From positions 2,647,001 to 2,711,000 of the forward strand of contig NC_054758.1 of NCBI RefSeq assembly GCF_018143015.1: a DNA stretch of 64,000 nucleotides, given 5' to 3'. Source of the stretch: Lytechinus variegatus. Taxonomy: Eukaryota; Echinodermata; Echinoidea; Temnopleuroida; Toxopneustidae. Every line of letters starts with the position of its first letter. Position 1 is the first letter of the stretch. The notes under the pieces are model-generated. The model had not been told where the DNA came from and did no database searches. It worked only from the letters and a program-made list of their open reading frames with translations. Both the position numbers and the translations under genes were made by a program. Shown here one piece after another: positions 44,801-55,608 of the stretch.

Positions 44801-45195
44801 AGGTAAATGCTAGTTTTGGTAACGATATCAAAATGAGTTCGTACAGAATCCAATGAAATGACCACTAAAGTGTCTGTTTGTATAAATAAAACGCATGTGC
44901 CAAAGGATTCTGGAAGAAATTGTGTAATTGCTGAGAAATCAGCAAATAAGCACGGGATTCGGGTAGGGCGTCGGGCCCGACGCCCTAAGCAATAATTATA
45001 CATTGTCCCACGTGCGCTTATCTGTGTTGGGGATTTTCGGTGTGAACATTTTTCAGTGTAGATTTCAAGATTTCACAAAGTCCAGTTAATGTAACTGTAC
45101 CAGATCTAGATCCTCGATGATATACTGGCAATTAAGCCTTGTTTCACAGACTTTCTCATGAAATCAGTGTTAACTGCAACTACTGGAATTTCTCT
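44801..45195 (-). mobile_element. TTAA MITE, AGAGAAATTCCAGTAGTTGC family, copy 3, intact
   Basis: TTAA at 44797-44800 and 45196-45199; reversed relative to copies 1 and 2. Ends AGGTAAATGC and (complement) AGAGAAATTCCAG. It contains the single TTAA (GGCTTAATTG on its own strand) that received an insertion in copy 2. A perfect 24-bp palindrome, GGGCGTCGGGCCCGACGCCC plus TA and TA outside, lies at 44964-44987. Confidence 0.85.
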
Positions 45196-45296
45196 TTAAC
45201 AGCCACCTGCCTATAGTGACCACTAAAGCAAATTCCAACTCAGGCAGATTGTGTGAATAAGAACCTGTCTATAGCAGCCACCTGCCTTACTAAGGC

Positions 45297-45719
45297 CAGT
45301 GTTTCCACTCTTCTCGAAATTCGGGAAATTTTGAATTTTTCCAGGAATGGTTCTGGAAATGAAAAAATTCCAGGAAATTTCGGGAAATCCAAAATTTACA
45401 ATAAACAAATGTAGCAAATTTCAATATTCATGATATATTTAAAGAATTGTTTACATGGTTACTTAGATCTTCCTCTCATGTCCTTGCTTAGATCAATAGC
45501 TGAAAAATTTACACTTGCGCTCCACGCTCTCATTAAAGAGGGCGTGAAAAAAAAAAATTCCTTGATTTTGGTCACTTGGACCAAATTTAGGCACGCTGTA
45601 TTATTGCCCGATTTTCGTTTAAAAATCAAACTTGAAAAATATTTTCAGGAAATGTCTATGAATTTCGGGATTTCGGAATTCAGTTTCGGGAGATTTGTTT
45701 TTGATCTGTGGAAACACTG
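45297..45719. mobile_element. hAT-like MITE, CAGTGTTTCCAC ends
   Basis: Perfect 12-bp inverted ends CAGTGTTTCCAC and GTGGAAACACTG, with imperfect 8-bp flanks ACTAAGGC and ACGAAGAC (6 of 8 match). The subterminal parts repeat words such as TTTCGGGAAAT. 423 bp; the ORF inside is not recognisable. Confidence 0.65.
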
Positions 45720-45905
45720 ACGAAGACTATATTTTGTGTTTCCCTTTGTATGGTAGGCAGGTTTCGTTGTATTTCAATTCTAAATCAAAGACATTGATGA
45801 ACAAAACAAATGCCTTTTTATATCCTGATGTGCATTGTATTCATTGTCATTCTCTGATAAAAAAAGAAATATCAGAAAGGAAACAAATTCACGTACACAC
45901 TTTAA

Positions 45906-46642
45906 CCCTAAAAAGACGGGGGGGGGGCTGATTCAGCCCCCCCTCCACATTTTTCGTGATAAATCCGCCGCAGGAATTTTTTTGACCGCGTCGCTCCCTG
46001 ACTTTTTACATTCAAGTCTCGCAACTTTTGAGACCAAATTTGCGACCTCCGGGTACGCGGTTCCAAAATTATGCAACATTTCGTAAGTGCATGCAGACCC
46101 AAAATTGCATGAAAACGTGAATTTGTGTACAAATCCAATGTAAATAGAGTTTTTAGCCAAAATTCATAAATGTATCATTTTCCCTTTTACTGATTGAAAT
46201 CAATTGATTCCATCATATTTATGGTCCAAATAAAGTCCCTAACAATTTCCATTGAAAAAACAAAAACAGAGTCGAAAAACAAAGAAATACATAAGATATC
46301 TAGAAAACAATAAAATAAATAAAAAAATAAATGTGATTTTGAATTTTTTCTTAGGTACATTTGATCAGATTCATATAAAGTGTCTGTGTACCAAAACTTA
46401 GCATGTTAGGGGCATTATGTAGTTAATTAAAGCAAAATTTTGATTTTATGCATAAATTAGCATAACTAATTAGCAATGACATTTTTTGCAGAATTTGTAG
46501 TTTTGTAGATTATGCCATGGGTAATGTGCGTGCCAAGTTTCGTCGCAATCGCGCGATCGACGGCCGAGATCATAAGGGGGGCTGAATCAGCCCCCCCCCC
46601 CCCAGTCTTCTTAGGTGTCGAAATAGCCCAGTCTATTTAGGG
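45906..46642 (-). mobile_element. piggyBac-like TTAA MITE, copy in reverse orientation
   Basis: TTAA at 45902-45905 and 46643-46646. Read on the minus strand it follows the copy at 35634-36384 closely from end to end: CCCTAAATAGACTGGGC, then TTTCGACACCTAAGAAGACT, the G/C subterminal palindrome and TCTCGGCCGTCGAT. 737 bp, no transposase. Confidence 0.88.
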
Positions 46643-46823
46643 TTAAGACATCTGCGACTGAAAAATCATCTGATTTCTATGCTTAGGATTCCAACGTTTT
46701 TTCATAGCTTTTAATATGCACAGGATACTCTGCATAAAGTCTCCCAAAGTTGAATAATCGTCTTACTCAAACTATGATTTCCTCCAGCAAGAAATTCATC
46801 CACATTGTGCTGCACTCTACCCA

Positions 46824-47064
46824 GGGCCCCATCTTATAAAAATTCATAACTCTATGGAAATCCATTCGTGTCATTATTTTATCTACAGGGAATTTGCAAA
46901 ATGTCCTTTGTAAACAAAGAACACACAAAATTGTCATGAAATCAATTTATGGATTTGCATTCATATCTAGGAATTTTTTTTTAACACATGCATTTTATAT
47001 GTTGACTTTGCTGGCTTTCCATAGTTGCGATTGATCGGATCGCATCTCTTTATAAGACGGGGCC
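46824..47064. mobile_element. Foldback MITE, GGGCCCTGTCTTACAAAGAG family, inside a SINE
   Basis: Ends GGGCCCCATCTTATAAA and TCTTTATAAGACGGGGCC, middle TGTCCTTTGTAAACAAAG. It lies directly between two consecutive parts of the SINE at 46776-48269. Confidence 0.8.
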
Positions 47065-47086
47065 GCAGGTGAGATAATGGGAACCA

Positions 47087-48115
47087 GGGGCCCGTTTCTC
47101 AACACCTGGACAAGTTAGTCATATCTTTATCCACCAACCACGGAGTTAGTTCCAATCTTACTAAACCCGTTTCTCGAAAAGGCTTCCTAACTAAAATACC
47201 TTGGTATCGATATTATCGGTAAAAAGAACAGACGAGACGTAGCCTTAGTCACAAAATAGCATAATTTTCAAAAAGAAAAATTATAACAAAATTGCAAATA
47301 TTGTGATGTACTGGGAATTTCATCTTTTAAGAATAATAGCACAGGTATATTATACACCATACATACTTAGACCATGAAGACTTGAGCATTCAATTGCTGA
47401 GAAAATGGAAATATGAATAATTGATCTCGTGACTAAAAAATCACATGTGGACGTTGAGATGAGTACCCCCGGATATCCAATTTTAATAGTTACGAAAGTA
47501 AAACCATAACGGTTTTCGTTGTAAAATGATAATAATTATACGGTATTTTACGATTCCAAACATCATCAAAATATAGTTTAACAATTTTCTTTTAAATCTT
47601 AGATACTGAAACTTACTATTTGACAAATTCTATGCATAAATTAGAGATAGAATTTATCAAAATGTTAATAGGGGTCTGAAAACGACAAATACGAGTCCAT
47701 TTATGGATGGCCTGACGTGGAAGAATCTTTATCAAATAAATTATTTTACTATTTCAAAATGAATGGTTTTGTGGAGTATTACCAACAGTTTTTGTAGATT
47801 CTTTGTATTACAATGATCATAGAATGCATTATCCAACTTGTTTTTTGATGTAATTCCAACATCTTTGATTGATTACGTAAGATTATAATTTTCTCATTTC
47901 TAGGCACTTTTGCATGTCATAGTCTACCCACGTGATGCCACTACGTCATTAAGAAAGAAGTTGTGACAGGTTCGGAGGTGTCATAAATATTTAGTGAGGT
48001 TGTTGTACCCGATCTTGGTAAAGAGGGCTTCGTGAAACGGTTAGCGGACAAGTAGCTCACTATCTCCGATTTAGTCAAGAAGTTAGACTTATGACGGTGT
48101 TGAGAAACGGGCCCC
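47087..48115. mobile_element. 1.03-kb foldback element inside a SINE
   Basis: Perfect inverted ends GGGGCCCGTTTCTCAACACC and GGTGTTGAGAAACGGGCCCC. Weaker subterminal pairing continues (GACAAGTTAGTCATA, TTAGTCAAGAAGTTAGACTT). The centre is AT-rich and has no credible ORF. Confidence 0.82.
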
Positions 48116-48350
48116 TGGCAGGAATTTATTCCTTGAAATGCCAATGTGCTGTAAAAGGCTGCGGGGCTATGAAAAGCCAGGGTAATAATATCCACGTTCT
48201 TTGGAAGCGCATAGGGACATTATGATATAATGTGATATGTGCTATACAAGAACTGCACTATTATTATGATTTCTGACTCAAATATGCTAGTAGCATGTCA
48301 ACACCATCTTTCAAGTCAAACTTTGCCCAAGTCTAAGAGATCTCTGTTGT

Positions 48351-48401
48351 TCTAGGAGATTTGGTCTACCCAGAGACTCTGGGTAGACCAAATCTCCTAG
48401 A
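48351..48401. repeat. Perfect palindrome, 25-bp arms, 1-nt spacer
   Basis: 48351-48375 (starting TCTAGGAGATTTGG) is the exact reverse complement of 48377-48401, with a single A between at 48376. No flanking target duplication was seen. Confidence 0.95.
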
Positions 48402-50209
48402 CCAGAGTCACCTGACAGCCTTTCTCATGCCCAAAACACCAAATATACTTAAAATGAATTTTCACAGAAACGGATCAAATATTTTACAGAGTGAAGCATA
48501 TTTATTTGACACAAAAAATTTACCCAAGAAAACATCGGAATTCTCCAACCTTCTTGTTATCACATACATCAATATGCTACCTCCTGCTAGTAGCCGATAA
48601 CCACATGGTCAAGAAAACAAAATCAACACCTAAAGATTCAATATGGTATACATATGGTTAGATAAGATATAAAAAACACACACACACAGAAAAGAACACT
48701 TGGGACTTCAGAGTCCACACTCACAGGTTCGGCATTTCTACACAAAAACTGACTTCATTTGGTGAATCAAAATGACGGGTCGCCGTTCTTTTAAGTATGG
48801 TATAAAAAGTCATCCCAACTTTCTGTAGCGGCCGCACAGAAACGCTACTGCTAACAGAGCACTAACAATAGGCCCGGTCACATCTGTTGGATTGCAATGT
48901 CAAACATTGATCCAAGATGTAAGTAACGTTTCCTGTAGTAAACAGGACTTCTATTAGCAATAACATATCGTTTGTTAAGCGCTAACATTGTTTAACAGAG
49001 AAGTAGATCAATTTGGGTGAACAAAAAAAAAACGTTTCATAAAGCATTAAACTAACAGGAAATCATTAACTTTGGCAATTTTTGGGTCAGCTTGAAGAAG
49101 AAATGCAAGGACCTGCCTATCTTACAAGTGCAAATTGAGCAATATACAGACAGATCTAGACTTTTTATTTGTGTTCATACTTGGTTGCAAATTTGGAAAG
49201 CAACTTTAAGGTGACAAATTCAATTTCAATGTGCAATGAATACCTTTGCTCTTACGTGTACATGTTTGGTAATAATGCTAGCTTGCGATTTTTAATTCTT
49301 TTGAAATAATTTTTTTTTATGAACTCTATACAGAAAACACAGACTGTAATCATGGGTGTCTTTGCAATCATTTTATCCCCCCCCCCCATAATTCAGTTTT
49401 AACAAGAGTCTCAACTGAATCAAGGTGTGTCGTAAAAAATCAACTAACAAGGAAGGGACATAATGATGCAATAGCTGAACAACAAAATGTGCACTAATTA
49501 CATGCAGCCCATGAACCTTTTTAAAAACTAGGTTTATAATAAACATACTGTATCAAGATTACAGACAAAAAAAAGCAGAATTGCACATTATTTTACAATA
49601 TAAAATTGATAAAGTTTACATTTTTTACATGTACATGACAGAATATTTCTGTCATAAGATTTAGCATTTACAAATATTTTAACTACTAACCGGAAATTTT
49701 TTCTTTAAAAATAACGGTATATTTTTTTATTTAAAAACAACAGCAGGGCCTTCATACCAAATATTAGCAAATTCATAATGTATCTTTATTGGCAGTGCTA
49801 CAGAATATACCTTTCAATATAAAAATTGATAAGTTTAAAAGACTTTTGAATAGTTTGCAACATAGCTGGTTCCACTAAAATAATTTCTTTTGAGAGAGAG
49901 TTGAAATTCAAACCAAACGAATGCTGTGCAACTCCATAATTCAAGAAATGCTTGAAAATTACATTTTCCAACCATTAGTTTCCCTGACTTAATTAAACTG
50001 GGGGAGTTTTGTTTCTTCATTCATTTTGTGTGAGTATTAGCACATCCAAACATCACACTATCTGCCAACATTTTATTGGACGATTAACTCACAACTCACT
50101 GGTTTTAAAAGTGATCAGAAGTGAATGAAACATGGATAGATAATAAACGGTGAATTAATGTTTGGGTGTATTTCATTTACATCATACCCCCCAAACACAG
50201 ATAAATGCC
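48402..50209. other. Intergenic, nothing recognised
   Basis: AT-rich sequence; ORFs are short and unrecognised. A C homopolymer of about 9 lies near 49379-49387. Confidence 0.5.
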
Positions 50210-50540
50210 AGTTGTTGTAACAATTAAAATGAGTTTGTACAGAATTCGATCAAATGACACCACAAGTGTCTGTTTGTACGAGTATGAAATATCTACCAAA
50301 GGACTATGGAAAAAAAATGTGCGATTGCTGAGATAAAAGCAAAAGCATGATATTTCACCAAAACGTCAGGTATTTTTCCAAGCAATAATAATATTCATTT
50401 TCCCACATGCGAATTTTTATTTCAGCCTAGATTTCGTAACTGTACAAGATCTTGGTCTAGGATGATACGATGACCAACTCGTTTTACAGACTTCTCATAA
50501 AATCAGCGTTTACTGCAACAGTTTTCATTTATCTATAAAG
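50210..50540 (-). mobile_element. Old copy of the AGAGAAATTCCAGTAGTTGC MITE family
   Basis: Diverged but collinear with 44801-45195: AATGAGTTTGTACAGAATTC, GTGTCTGTTTGTA, GCGATTGCTGAGA, TTTTACAGACTTCTCATAAA and GTTTACTGCAAC. The termini are no longer recognisable. Confidence 0.65.
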
Positions 50541-50659
50541 GAAAAAGAAACTTAAGTGAAATATCATCCCAATATCATTCTCATCATCATCACTAATTAC
50601 TTTTTTTTTAAAATTCACTTACATGAAGCTATCAAAGACCTTACTCTACCCTTCATATA

Positions 50660-52486
50660 CAGTGCGTCCCCAAAAAAACTATACACTTTTGAAATGGCTG
50701 CCAAATAAAAAATGTAGCACTTTGTGGAAAAAGACTTATAGATATGGAAAGCCAATAAAGTCAACTTTCAAATGACACCAAAAAGTTGGAAAATTATTAA
50801 TGCTTGAGCGAGCACTGCCCACTGAAACAAAGGGTATGCAAATTAGGGTGGGCTGGAATTAGCCTTCCAATTTCTTTCAAATTTTTTGTTTGGTACTTGC
50901 AAAGTTGAAGGTTATTTGGTGAATTAAAGATCAGATGTGATCAGTTTGTTGTTTGTGAAAATTTCATACGTTATTAAATTAAAATTTAATGCATGAGTGA
51001 TCATGAATTGCAATTTTTAGTCCAGCTTTATCATGTGGATCATGTGGATCTCAACAATGTGTTCATGACAGTCAGGAGAAGTGGGGGTAATATGACTCAG
51101 GTAGGTGAATTAAGATGATGGGCTAAAGGTCAACAGAACATTTAGCAACACCTCCCTCCATCTCTACTCCCTCCCCCCACTTCTCTCCTCCTGAGAAACT
51201 AATTAACTTGGCTAGGCTGGGCAGGAATTAGCCATACAGTTTTTTGAGAGGTTAGTCCTTTGGAACTTACAAAGCTACAAGGGTGTTATGCTATTCATGA
51301 GTGAGATAAGTTTTGGTTTTAATAGGCAAATTTCATGAATTACTAAATTGAAATGTAATGCATGAGTGAACAGGAATTGTAATTTTAGTGTAGCATATTC
51401 ATCTTGTGGACATCAGAAGTGTGTTCGTGAGAGTCAGAGTAATGTGATTGTACATGTACCTGTTACAAGCAAGAGGGCGAGATATGCTAAGACTTGGTTA
51501 AAAGGGCATTCCTCTTCTTTTTGTCCTTTTACAAATTAAAAGTCATATGAGTTCATATGTACCCTTCCCTCTTCACCTCCATTTCCCAGCCCCCCCCCCC
51601 CCCCTCTCTTTGTCTCACCTCCTGGATTGTAGACTTTTCAAAACTTAACTGCCAAGTGACCGGTGGCTGATGGTCAGTTTGAATGATTACCAAAAAACTT
51701 AATGATGATGATTAATGAAATAATTTATTGGAAAAAAATGAATGTTTGATTGATCACATTGCACATTGAATGAAATGATTTACTGATAAATTGTTGATTA
51801 AATGATTGATAGGAAAAAATTGATGCCCTAATTCATAATTAATCATTAAACCAACATTCTGCTCTGGACTTCATGCGTACATGAGAATAGCCATCAGTCT
51901 CTCAACCGGAGGGGAGGCCGGGAAAGAGGGAGGGAGCGGGGGCTGAATGTTCTGTTGACCCTTATTTCATCAACCTACTTCTCCCACTTAAGCCCTATCT
52001 CACCCCCTATTCTCCCGACTGGCCGACTCCCATGAACACATTGCTGAGATCTCCATGATAAAGTTGAAATGCTGCCCCAAAAGAGATCCAAATGATAAAG
52101 TTAAAATGCTGCCCCGTAATTGTAATTTGTGTTCACTCATTCATTAAAGTTCAATTTAATAACTTATAAAATTTGGTTAAGTTATCAAAACTGATCACGG
52201 TTGATCATTAATTTATCACAACGCCCTTAACTTTGCAAGTTCAAAAGGATTTGCCTCACAACAACTGAAATAAATTGGAAGGCTAATTCCAGCCCACCCT
52301 AAATTTCATACACTTTGTTTCAGTGGGCAGTGCTCGCTCAAGCATGAATAGTTTTCCAACCTTTTTGGTGTCATTTGAAAATTGACTTCATTGGCTTTCC
52401 ATATATGTGGGTCTTCTTCCCCAAAGTGCTAGATTTTTTATTTGGCGGCCATTTCAAAAGTGTATAGTTTTTTTTGGGACGCGCTG
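50660..52486. mobile_element. 1.83-kb Tc1/mariner-like non-autonomous element with long inverted arms
   Basis: Ends CAGTGCGTCCCCAAAAAAAC and (complement) CAGCGCGTCCCAAAAAAAAC are flanked by TA (50658-50659, 52487-52488). Arms pair for several hundred bases (CACTTTTGAAATGGC, GCTTGAGCGAGCACTGCCCA, GGGTGGGCTGGAATTAGCC). A block at about 50850-51080 recurs as a diverged direct copy at about 51215-51440 and inverted at about 52030-52290. TA target and CAGTGCGTCCC ends fit Tc1/mariner. No transposase ORF was seen. Confidence 0.82.
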
Positions 52487-53827
52487 TAGTGTAATGTATG
52501 AATTTGAAAGCTGTTGGAAAGGAGGTAGTTTTGCTTTGAGATAGTTCTACATTTTTTTCGCAGAGTATTCTATCTGTTTTTCCCTTACTTTATGCATGAA
52601 ACAAAAAACGAAATAGAATTGTAATAGTAAAATTGAAGAGTGATTATTTCAGACCTTGCTGACATTGTAATTCCGTACATTTATCCTAAAATCTCAGCGG
52701 AGAAATGTAATCTATTTTCCTCTTAATAAAACATTGTTGCCAATTTTACGAATCAGAGGTGTAATTTCATACCTTTAAAAAAGCCTCCTAAATTTGATAC
52801 AGATCACCTTATATCGAAGCGGATGTTGAAACATTTGGAACAATTTTTTTTTCAGAAATAGGAAATGTTTCCTCATCTACATTATGTTTATTTATATACA
52901 TTTATACATGTAGATATTTAATATTCATTTGTACTAATTTATATTTTTATTCATATTCATCCATTTATATTCATTTATTTAAGAATATTGTGAAAGTCAG
53001 TAGACCTCGTTGAAATACATGGAGCAGCCTTAAAACCATTTCAAAATGATGTCTTTAAATCTTGCTCCTAGGGATGTGATGGGAGTAGAATTCTAGATTT
53101 ATCTAACCTTTTAGAAACCCAATTATGGCCAGATCACAGAACTGTAAATCCTCAATTAGCTCTTTTTATACCCATCACCATACATACATACATGTATAAA
53201 AATATAACAAAGTGTGATAATTTCGATCTCTCTTTTTTTTGGTGATGCTGTACATTTAATTACATGTACACACATGAGAGGAGATAATTAATTCAACCAA
53301 TTTCCCAGTACACAATTGAAGCATAACAATGGTGCACATATTTTTTTTCACATTCTATTTGTGATTATACAACACCTTCCAAAGGCTTTTACAATTATAC
53401 AAGACACGCTCCACAATATTCACAAACATGCATAATAAAAAGCAATTTATTCACTGCATTGATCAAGGTCTACATATGCACAGACACTTTAATTTATCAT
53501 CATTTAACCATGATCATAAATGGGCTAAAGCCAGGAAATCTTGTGAGATTACATCTTCATTGAATCATACATGAAATATAGTCCAATCTTGCTTATCTAA
53601 CCAGCCAATTAGCACCATCCATCAAAAACTATCTGGCAGGATTATGTACATGGAATGAGACAAACATTGTTTCTGTGAAAATTTATACAAAAGTCATCAT
53701 TTTTCATATTTTCATTTTCTTGATATTCTTGTTGATTATCAAGAATGAATGTCTGTGCAATTAAGTTTAAAATTAGAGTGAAATTAGATGGAAAATTGAG
53801 ATTTTTAAATGACTTGGACGAAGAACG
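52487..53827. other. Intergenic, nothing recognised
   Basis: AT-rich; about 52900-53000 is dominated by ATTTATATTCAT-type simple sequence. No credible ORF on either strand. Confidence 0.5.
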
Positions 53828-54095
53828 TGGTGGTGTTGTGGCTCCCTGAATAACGTTATTGAACCGCAAGGTCCGGGGTTCAAATCTCACCACAGCACTT
53901 GCCTATTATTGCAAGGCATTTATCTACTTTTGACACTCCATCGAGGTGTAGCAAATAGGTATTAGTAAGGAATTCTTTGAATGCTCAATGCACCTGATCA
54001 GGAAAGCCATGCTAGAGCTGGGTTAACAGTATGCAGCGCTAAGAAACATTGTATCAAGCGCTATTAAATGTTGCATGTCATTATCATCATTTTCT
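53828..54095 (+). mobile_element. tRNA-derived SINE, complete
   Basis: Head GTGGTGGTGTTGTGGCTCCC with B box GGGGTTCAAATCTC and closing CACCAC. The body has GCAAGGCATTTATCTAC and ATTCTTTGAATGCTCAATGC. The L2-type tail is GCAGCGCTAAGAAACATTGT with AAGCGCTATTAAATG and an (ATC)n run. The A box is degenerate. Confidence 0.75.
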
Positions 54096-54265
54096 ATTAA
54101 TTGAAGATAGAATAAAGCTCCGAGATGCCACAGGTTTATAAAAGGTAACTATAGATATGGCTGGATATAAAAGCAAGATCAGAAGTTTAATACCCGGATT
54201 GTCTTACAAACTTATCACTAGTAACTGCTTACAACATTTGCCTCAACAGAATAATATAAAATAAC

Positions 54266-54400
54266 CAGGAGTCCATGACACAAAGCTTAGCAATGATCGT
54301 AGAACATTTTTATACGATGGAATGCATCGACTACAATGTATGATCAATCGTAGAAGTCAAGCGTACAATTAATCGCTAACCTTTGCTTTACAGGACCCAG
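54266..54400. mobile_element. Small foldback MITE, ACACAAAGCTTAGCAATGAT family
   Basis: Left GACACAAAGCTTAGCAATGA with CGTAGAAC; right ACAATTAATCGCTAACCTTT with GCTTTACAGG. Related foldbacks lie at 3887-4016 and 60402-60520. Confidence 0.55.
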
Positions 54401-55608
54401 AACTTTCCCCGGCCTATTACGTAATAAATCTCTCTCCTGGATTCATGGATGTCTCTGATAAGAAAAATTTCTGAAATAAGCTGAAATTTTCCAAACCTTA
54501 AAATACCCAATATTCAATCATCTATTTTTGGTAGTCACATTTGATTGAACCTGATGTACATGTCGTTCTCACACTATTTCTTTTTATGAGCCTGCAAGAA
54601 GGATTCTTACATGTACATGTATTTCAATAAGAAAGTATGCTCATTCATTTAGCCACACATGAAAGTTAGTGTTATCTGATTTCATAATGGGTAATAAGGA
54701 AATGAACAGCTGAAGTTCTTACAAATTTGAAATATACCAATGTTAAAGGTATTTTCTTTCAGGGATAGTACAAGATCTTGTAATATATTCACACTGGCAA
54801 AATATCTACTGGGATTCCAGTTAGGTTTACTATAAACCAGAACTTTCCCAGACCTTAAAATACATGTATCCAATTCTCTACTTTTTGGTAGTTTTACCTA
54901 CTGGCATGAAATAGAATCAAAACATGCTACATGTATGGCTCCGTACATGTATACAGGTAATTTACAATGTAAAACATGCTTAAGGCCTGAAAAGGAAGTT
55001 TTGGGGGTAGAGACCTGGCAAAGGACTGGAGTATCTGTGCATAGTATAATCTGATAGTCGTGTTCTTATCTTTACATTAGATTTTATCAGAAAATATTGG
55101 GTATCTTTCATGTTCAGACGAGTATGCTGCCAGAGAGAGAAAAAAACTTTCACGCAATGTGCTCAAGGACTACAATAATCTGTTAGTCTGTTTAGAGACA
55201 CATTACAGACGATCTGTAATGTCAATATACATCCTGTTGTGAGAGACAATGAACACTTCACATGGAAATTCTATAAACAATAATCACAATAAGACTTTGA
55301 CATGATCATATAACTCTATGGTTTTATACACAATATCAACTGCAGAAATTCTTCATCAAGTGCATTGGTATACATGTTCAAGTGAGCATATCATTTAATT
55401 CCATTAGAAACGAAAAAACTGTACATACATTTTCAACTCTGAAATTCAGTGTGGTCCCCACACGCATATCAGAAAAACGGTACACTGATTCAATTCCTGA
55501 TAAACAACAGATGTACATATTTATAGAAACTATATGATAATCAAAGAACGGTAGGTAGCTGAAGGAACTGACAAGCTGCTTGTCCTCAATTCTCTTGGAG
55601 ATGGAATG
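54401..55608. other. 3' flank / probable 3' UTR of the cryptochrome
   Basis: No gene on either strand. The minus-strand variant poly(A) signal ATTAAA at 55394-55399 is about 210 nt after the cryptochrome stop. Words of the ACATGTACATGTA type are frequent. Confidence 0.45.

Larger units (their letters stand above)
46776..48269 (+). mobile_element. SINE body split by two MITEs
   Basis: The SINE body CCAGCAAGAAATTCATCC and CATTGTGCTGCACTCTACCC stops near 46823. A short SINE piece GTGAGATAATGGGAACC remains at about 47069-47085, and the body resumes at 48116 with GGCAGGAATTTATTCCTTGA. The tail has GAAGCGCATAGG ... GTGCTATACAAGAACTGC and TATTATTA. The two gaps are the MITEs at 46824-47064 and 47087-48115. 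The tRNA head is missing. Confidence 0.8.

Noticed and set aside
54416-54425. ATTACGTAAT, a D-box-like palindrome downstream of the cryptochrome
   Set aside because: A single 10-bp match in 64 kb is expected at appreciable frequency and it lies downstream of the gene; not evidence of clock control.
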